DNA from: Oscillospiraceae bacterium
GTDB taxonomy: Bacteria > Bacillota_A > Clostridia > Oscillospirales > WRJC01
Direction of reading: 5' to 3'
Length of the DNA: 8,431 bases
Assembly: GCA_009785015.1 (NCBI GenBank)
Contig: WQXD01000161.1
Span: forward strand, 1 to 8,431
Shown here: positions 6,376-8,431 of the stretch, piece by piece
How positions within the stretch are numbered: position 1 is the first letter of the stretch
Layout: each line of letters starts with the position of its first letter
The notes under the pieces: generated by a model
What the model saw: only the letters and a program-made list of their open reading frames with translations
The model's database searches: none
Told to the model about the DNA's origin: nothing
Translations under genes and position numbers: made by a program

Positions 6376-6487
6376 CAAAAATCTGAGCGTATATCCCGCA
6401 TTTGAGAAAAGAGCGCGACATGCCGCAGTCCAAAACAAACTCCAACCACTCAGCATTCGGCTCATTAAACAAACCATATTTTATCAT
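6353..6487 (-). pseudogene. Possible decayed DUF3990-type gene fragment
   Basis: An open frame of 44 codons (ATG 6485-6487, TGA 6353-6355) reads ...GLFNEPNAEWLEFVLDCGMS and then turns into unrelated hydrophobic sequence. The block FNEPNAEWLEFVLDC resembles the middle of DUF3990 proteins as I recall them (pattern EWLDFV followed by CR or NR). There is no ribosome site, and the ATG falls inside the spacer of a leftward promoter, so it would not be translated from that promoter. I take it as a remnant absorbed into regulatory DNA; chance similarity is quite possible. Confidence 0.25.
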
Positions 6488-6506
6488 AAACAAAAATATT
6501 TGTCAA
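6478..6506 (-). promoter_or_regulatory. Distal promoter candidate for sulfatase-alr
   Basis: On the - strand TTGACA (6501-6506, perfect) and TAAAAT (6478-6483, 5 of 6) are 17 bp apart. By consensus it is stronger than the proximal candidate. Start near 6471 would give a leader of about 170 nt before the sulfatase. Confidence 0.6.
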
Positions 6507-6530
6507 TTTAATTTTTTATATTTGCACGGG

Positions 6531-6554
6531 TTTCACTTGTTTTTGCAAGTAAAA
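6531..6554 (+). promoter_or_regulatory. Operator-like palindrome over the -35 of the 555-residue gene
   Basis: TTTCACTTG (6531-6539) and CAAGTAAAA (6546-6554) are inverted copies matching at 8 of 9 positions with a 6-bp spacer. The site covers the -35 hexamer at 6537-6542, the classic place for a repressor. Confidence 0.5.
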
Positions 6555-6565
6555 TATGGTATAAT
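6537..6565 (+). promoter_or_regulatory. Promoter of the 555-residue helical-repeat gene
   Basis: TTGTTT (6537-6542) and a perfect TATAAT (6560-6565) are 17 bp apart, with an extended -10 TGG just upstream (6557-6559). The start point should be near 6572, giving a leader of about 24 nt. Confidence 0.8.
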
Positions 6566-6582
6566 AAACAAAAATTTGAACG

Positions 6583-6588
6583 AGGAGG
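6583..6588 (+). promoter_or_regulatory. RBS of the 555-residue gene (AGGAGG)
   Basis: A perfect AGGAGG sits 7 nt before the ATG at 6596, ideal spacing, and fixes the start. Confidence 0.85.
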
Positions 6589-6595
6589 ATTATAT

Positions 6596-8263
6596 ATGTC
6601 AATTGAAAATACTTTGTCGGCAATGCCGACGGCGCGGTTGGTAAAAATCGTGCTGGCGGCATTGGAAAAAATGAGTGAAGTGGAACAAATCGAATTTATC
6701 GCCAGATACATCGACGCAAAGACAAGCCTGCAGCGTTCCGGGGCGGATGATTCGGTATCTTTTTTGGAAGAATTGGAAAAATTTTGCCGGAATTGTCTTG
6801 ATAACGTCTATTATACGGATGAACAGGAAATTGAAGATTTTTTCATCGATAACGATCATCGCAGGTCTTATTATGACGACGGCTGGGATTACGGCGAATA
6901 CTTCGAAACTACGGAATGGTCCAAGAATTTTACACGGTTGTTTAAACTGTCCATGATGTATATACAGAGCGGCGATATCAAAACAGGCTATGAAGCGAAC
7001 GCGAAACTTTTATCATGTTTACAAGAAGCGTCTGTCAACGATTGTTTTGGTATGGGGGACTGTGATCTAAACCCCGAAGAATTTATTGAAGTGGATTGGA
7101 GCGAATTGTTTGAATTGCATTATTCTGCATTGTTTCAATATAACTTAAATTTATCCGCGGCAATCGACGAAGCGTTCCGGTTGTGGATAGATTACGGCGA
7201 ACGCTGTACGGAAGGTTTCTTAACTCACGTCAAAGATATCGATTTGGCGGAAAACTGTATATTAAACGAAATAAAAAACGCACAGGATAATTGGACGTTT
7301 CAATGCCTGTGTTTCAAGCTGTTGGAAAAATTATACGCGCGGCTCGGCGAAAACTTCGATAAAGTATCCCATGCGAAAGCGCTGATAAATTTTAACGTCT
7401 TTTTTTACTTAATTGCCACAGAAGGGTATCACGAACAAGCGCAATGGCCGGAAGTCGTCGAAACGGCGCTTGCCGCGTTGGACCAGATCCCCTTTTCGGG
7501 ATATAACCGAAACAGCGGCTATAGCAGCTTCGGTCAAAACAAAATACGCGCGTCCATACAAGCGAAATTGACGGAAGCGTATGAAAGCCTCGGAGATAAC
7601 GCAAAAGCGTTTGAAACGGCAAAAACAATGTTTTGGGAAGCGCCCGATTTCGCGCTTTACAAACGCGCGCGCGGATTGGCGGAAAAAACAACGGGCGCCC
7701 CGGAGTTTTTGGCGGCGGTCGAAGCACAGCTCGGCGAAAAACAAACAGAAAACATTTATGGCCGCGCAAGCCTGCTGCTCTATATTTATTCTTATGAGGG
7801 CGAAATCGAAAAACTGGTGGGTATTGCGCACTCGCAAAAAATCAATCAAAATTATTACGATAAAAAATACATCGCGCTCTCGCTGGTTTACCGCGCAATG
7901 AACGGCGCCGAGGAGACCACGCAGGCCATCGGTGAATATTTGTCGCGGGCCGTAAATCAAAACGGAATAGAGGATATGCTCATACTGAGCGGTGACGCCG
8001 AAACGCGGGCAAAAATGTTGTCGTACGCGTCGGTCTTGCTGACAGAAATGGTCGCCTTTCATATCGACGCCGCGAGCCGGAGCAGATACGCGAAAGCCGC
8101 TTATTATATGTGCGTATTGCGCGATATTTGTGAATATTTGGGAAAAAAAGATGAATTTATGGATTATTTCAAAGACGTCATAGCGCAAAACAACCGCCGC
8201 CCGGCGCTCAGGGACGAAATGAGCGTCGTATACGGCAAATCGGCGGTCGGAATTAAAAGATAA
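6596..8263 (+). CDS. Uncharacterised 555-residue helical-repeat (TPR-like) protein
   Basis: I cannot assign this to a named family. It is rich in predicted alpha-helix throughout, acidic, and has no signal peptide, membrane segment or obvious catalytic motif, so it should be a soluble cytosolic protein. An N-terminal helical part (1-65) leads into an unusual acidic-aromatic stretch (about 72-103, many Tyr, Asp, Trp, including YYDDGWDYGEYFE). Helix pairs follow; the clearest TPR-like unit is around 316-365, AKLTEAYESLGDNAKAFETAK followed by MFWEAPDFALYKRARGLAEK. That part resembles, from memory, the C-terminal helical region of SWIM zinc-finger proteins, but no SWIM CxC...CxH motif is present. 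It could be a scaffold or regulator. It has a strong single promoter with an extended -10, an operator-like palindrome, and a perfect ribosome site. It is transcribed away from the sulfatase, and the next gene is a probable XRE regulator. Confidence 0.85.
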   Translation: MSIENTLSAMPTARLVKIVLAALEKMSEVEQIEFIARYIDAKTSLQRSGADDSVSFLEELEKFCRNCLDNVYYTDEQEIEDFFIDNDHRRSYYDDGWDYGEYFETTEWSKNFTRLFKLSMMYIQSGDIKTGYEANAKLLSCLQEASVNDCFGMGDCDLNPEEFIEVDWSELFELHYSALFQYNLNLSAAIDEAFRLWIDYGERCTEGFLTHVKDIDLAENCILNEIKNAQDNWTFQCLCFKLLEKLYARLGENFDKVSHAKALINFNVFFYLIATEGYHEQAQWPEVVETALAALDQIPFSGYNRNSGYSSFGQNKIRASIQAKLTEAYESLGDNAKAFETAKTMFWEAPDFALYKRARGLAEKTTGAPEFLAAVEAQLGEKQTENIYGRASLLLYIYSYEGEIEKLVGIAHSQKINQNYYDKKYIALSLVYRAMNGAEETTQAIGEYLSRAVNQNGIEDMLILSGDAETRAKMLSYASVLLTEMVAFHIDAASRSRYAKAAYYMCVLRDICEYLGKKDEFMDYFKDVIAQNNRRPALRDEMSVVYGKSAVGIKR

Positions 8264-8283
8264 AAATTTATCAACCATACAAA

Positions 8284-8300
8284 TCCAACTATTGGTTGGA
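8284..8300 (+). promoter_or_regulatory. Small stem-loop after the 555-residue gene
   Basis: TCCAAC (8284-8289) and GTTGGA (8295-8300) pair around a 5-nt loop, 20 bp past the TAA. No T-run follows, so it is a weak terminator at best. It overlaps the first of two related repeats and may be part of an operator instead. Confidence 0.35.
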
Positions 8301-8319
8301 CTTCAAACAACTAATTGGT
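8286..8319 (+). repeat. Two operator-like direct repeats before the XRE gene
   Basis: CAACTATTGGT (8286-8296) and CAACTAATTGGT (8308-8319) differ by one inserted A and start 22 bp apart, about two helix turns. Each is itself partly palindromic. They lie immediately upstream of the -35 of the regulator's promoter. Confidence 0.5.
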
Positions 8320-8321
8320 AA

Positions 8322-8350
8322 TTGTATTATTGTTCCGTAAATTATATAAT
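8322..8350 (+). promoter_or_regulatory. Promoter of the probable XRE regulator
   Basis: TTGTAT (8322-8327) and a perfect TATAAT (8345-8350) are 17 bp apart. The predicted start is near 8357, inside or next to the palindrome CACCGGTG at 8358-8365, a possible autoregulatory site. The leader would be about 44 nt. Confidence 0.6.
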
Positions 8351-8400
8351 AAAATCACACCGGTGAAAAGTTTTATTCATTAATTTTTAGGAGTGATTTT

Positions 8401-8431
8401 ATGAACGTCAAAATAGGCGAAAAAATTAAAG
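8401..8431 (+). CDS. Probable XRE-family helix-turn-helix regulator, first ten codons
   Basis: ATG at 8401 with AGGAG at 8389-8393, 7 nt upstream. The visible residues MNVKIGEKIK match the usual first helix of XRE/Cro-CI regulators, which typically continue as a short run rich in Leu, Arg and Lys. The rest lies outside the window, so the assignment rests on ten residues. Its upstream repeats and the palindrome at the start point suggest autoregulation, and it may also control the 555-residue gene beside it; both are inference. Confidence 0.5.
   Translation, partial: MNVKIGEKIK

Larger units (their letters stand above)
6473..6560. repeat. Mirrored 11-bp boxes in the divergent promoter region
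   Basis: ACCATATTTTA (6473-6483) and its exact reverse complement TAAAATATGGT (6550-6560) flank the centre of the region. The left arm contains the -10 of the leftward promoter and the right arm abuts the -10 of the rightward promoter. A 12-bp direct repeat, ATAAACAAAAAT, also occurs at 6486-6497 and 6564-6575. Confidence 0.6.

Noticed and set aside
6402..6644. 80-residue open frame on the + strand across the divergent region
   Set aside because: It has no ribosome site, runs through the promoter of the 555-residue gene and into its coding region in another frame.
7409..8278. 289-residue open frame on the - strand
   Set aside because: It is antisense to the 555-residue gene, rich in Phe and Arg as expected of a complement frame, and lacks a promoter or ribosome site.
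1..8431. CRISPR array, riboswitch, insertion sequence or tRNA-linked attachment site
   Set aside because: No regularly spaced repeats, transposase, or duplicate of the tRNA 3' end was seen; repeats found are short and promoter-associated.

Overview
The window looks like a chromosomal fragment from a Gram-positive, Clostridia-like anaerobe, possibly an uncultured gut or rumen Firmicute. The support is AGGAGG-type ribosome binding sites, a tRNA with encoded CCA, a family-1 type ABC sugar-binding lipoprotein tail, a cytosolic GH127-type hydrolase and a Cys-type sulfatase. This taxonomic reading is inference from gene style, not from a search.

Layout. (1) 1-2629, + strand: the C-terminal part of an ABC transporter solute-binding protein, a 165-bp gap with a strong stem-loop, then a GH127/DUF1680 beta-L-arabinofuranosidase-like enzyme. 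Together they suggest uptake and intracellular trimming of a plant-type oligosaccharide. (2) 2673-3295, - strand: a type II toxin-antitoxin pair, an AF2212-like antitoxin followed by a PIN-domain (VapC) toxin with an ATGA overlap. (3) 3408-3484, - strand: an initiator tRNA-fMet with its own near-perfect sigma-A promoter, whose AT-rich upstream element runs into the end of the next gene. (4) 3560-6301, - strand: alanine racemase (alr) preceded by a cytoplasmic S1 sulfatase, read leftward as sulfatase then alr. (5) 6302-6595: a 294-bp divergent promoter region with two leftward promoter candidates, one rightward promoter, mirrored 11-bp boxes and what may be a decayed DUF3990 fragment. (6) 6596-8263, + strand: a 555-residue helical-repeat protein that I cannot assign. 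(7) 8264-8431: a promoter and operator-like repeats, then the first ten codons of a probable XRE-family regulator.

Two points stand out. First, VapC toxins of other bacteria are known to cut initiator tRNA-fMet, and here the VapC pair sits directly downstream of, and co-oriented with, a tRNA-fMet gene. Second, an uncharacterised solenoid protein has an extended -10 promoter with an operator-like palindrome over the -35 and is followed by a regulator gene. No CRISPR array, insertion sequence, riboswitch or rRNA was seen. Base composition changes visibly: the sulfatase is much more GC-rich than the GH127 gene or the 555-residue gene.
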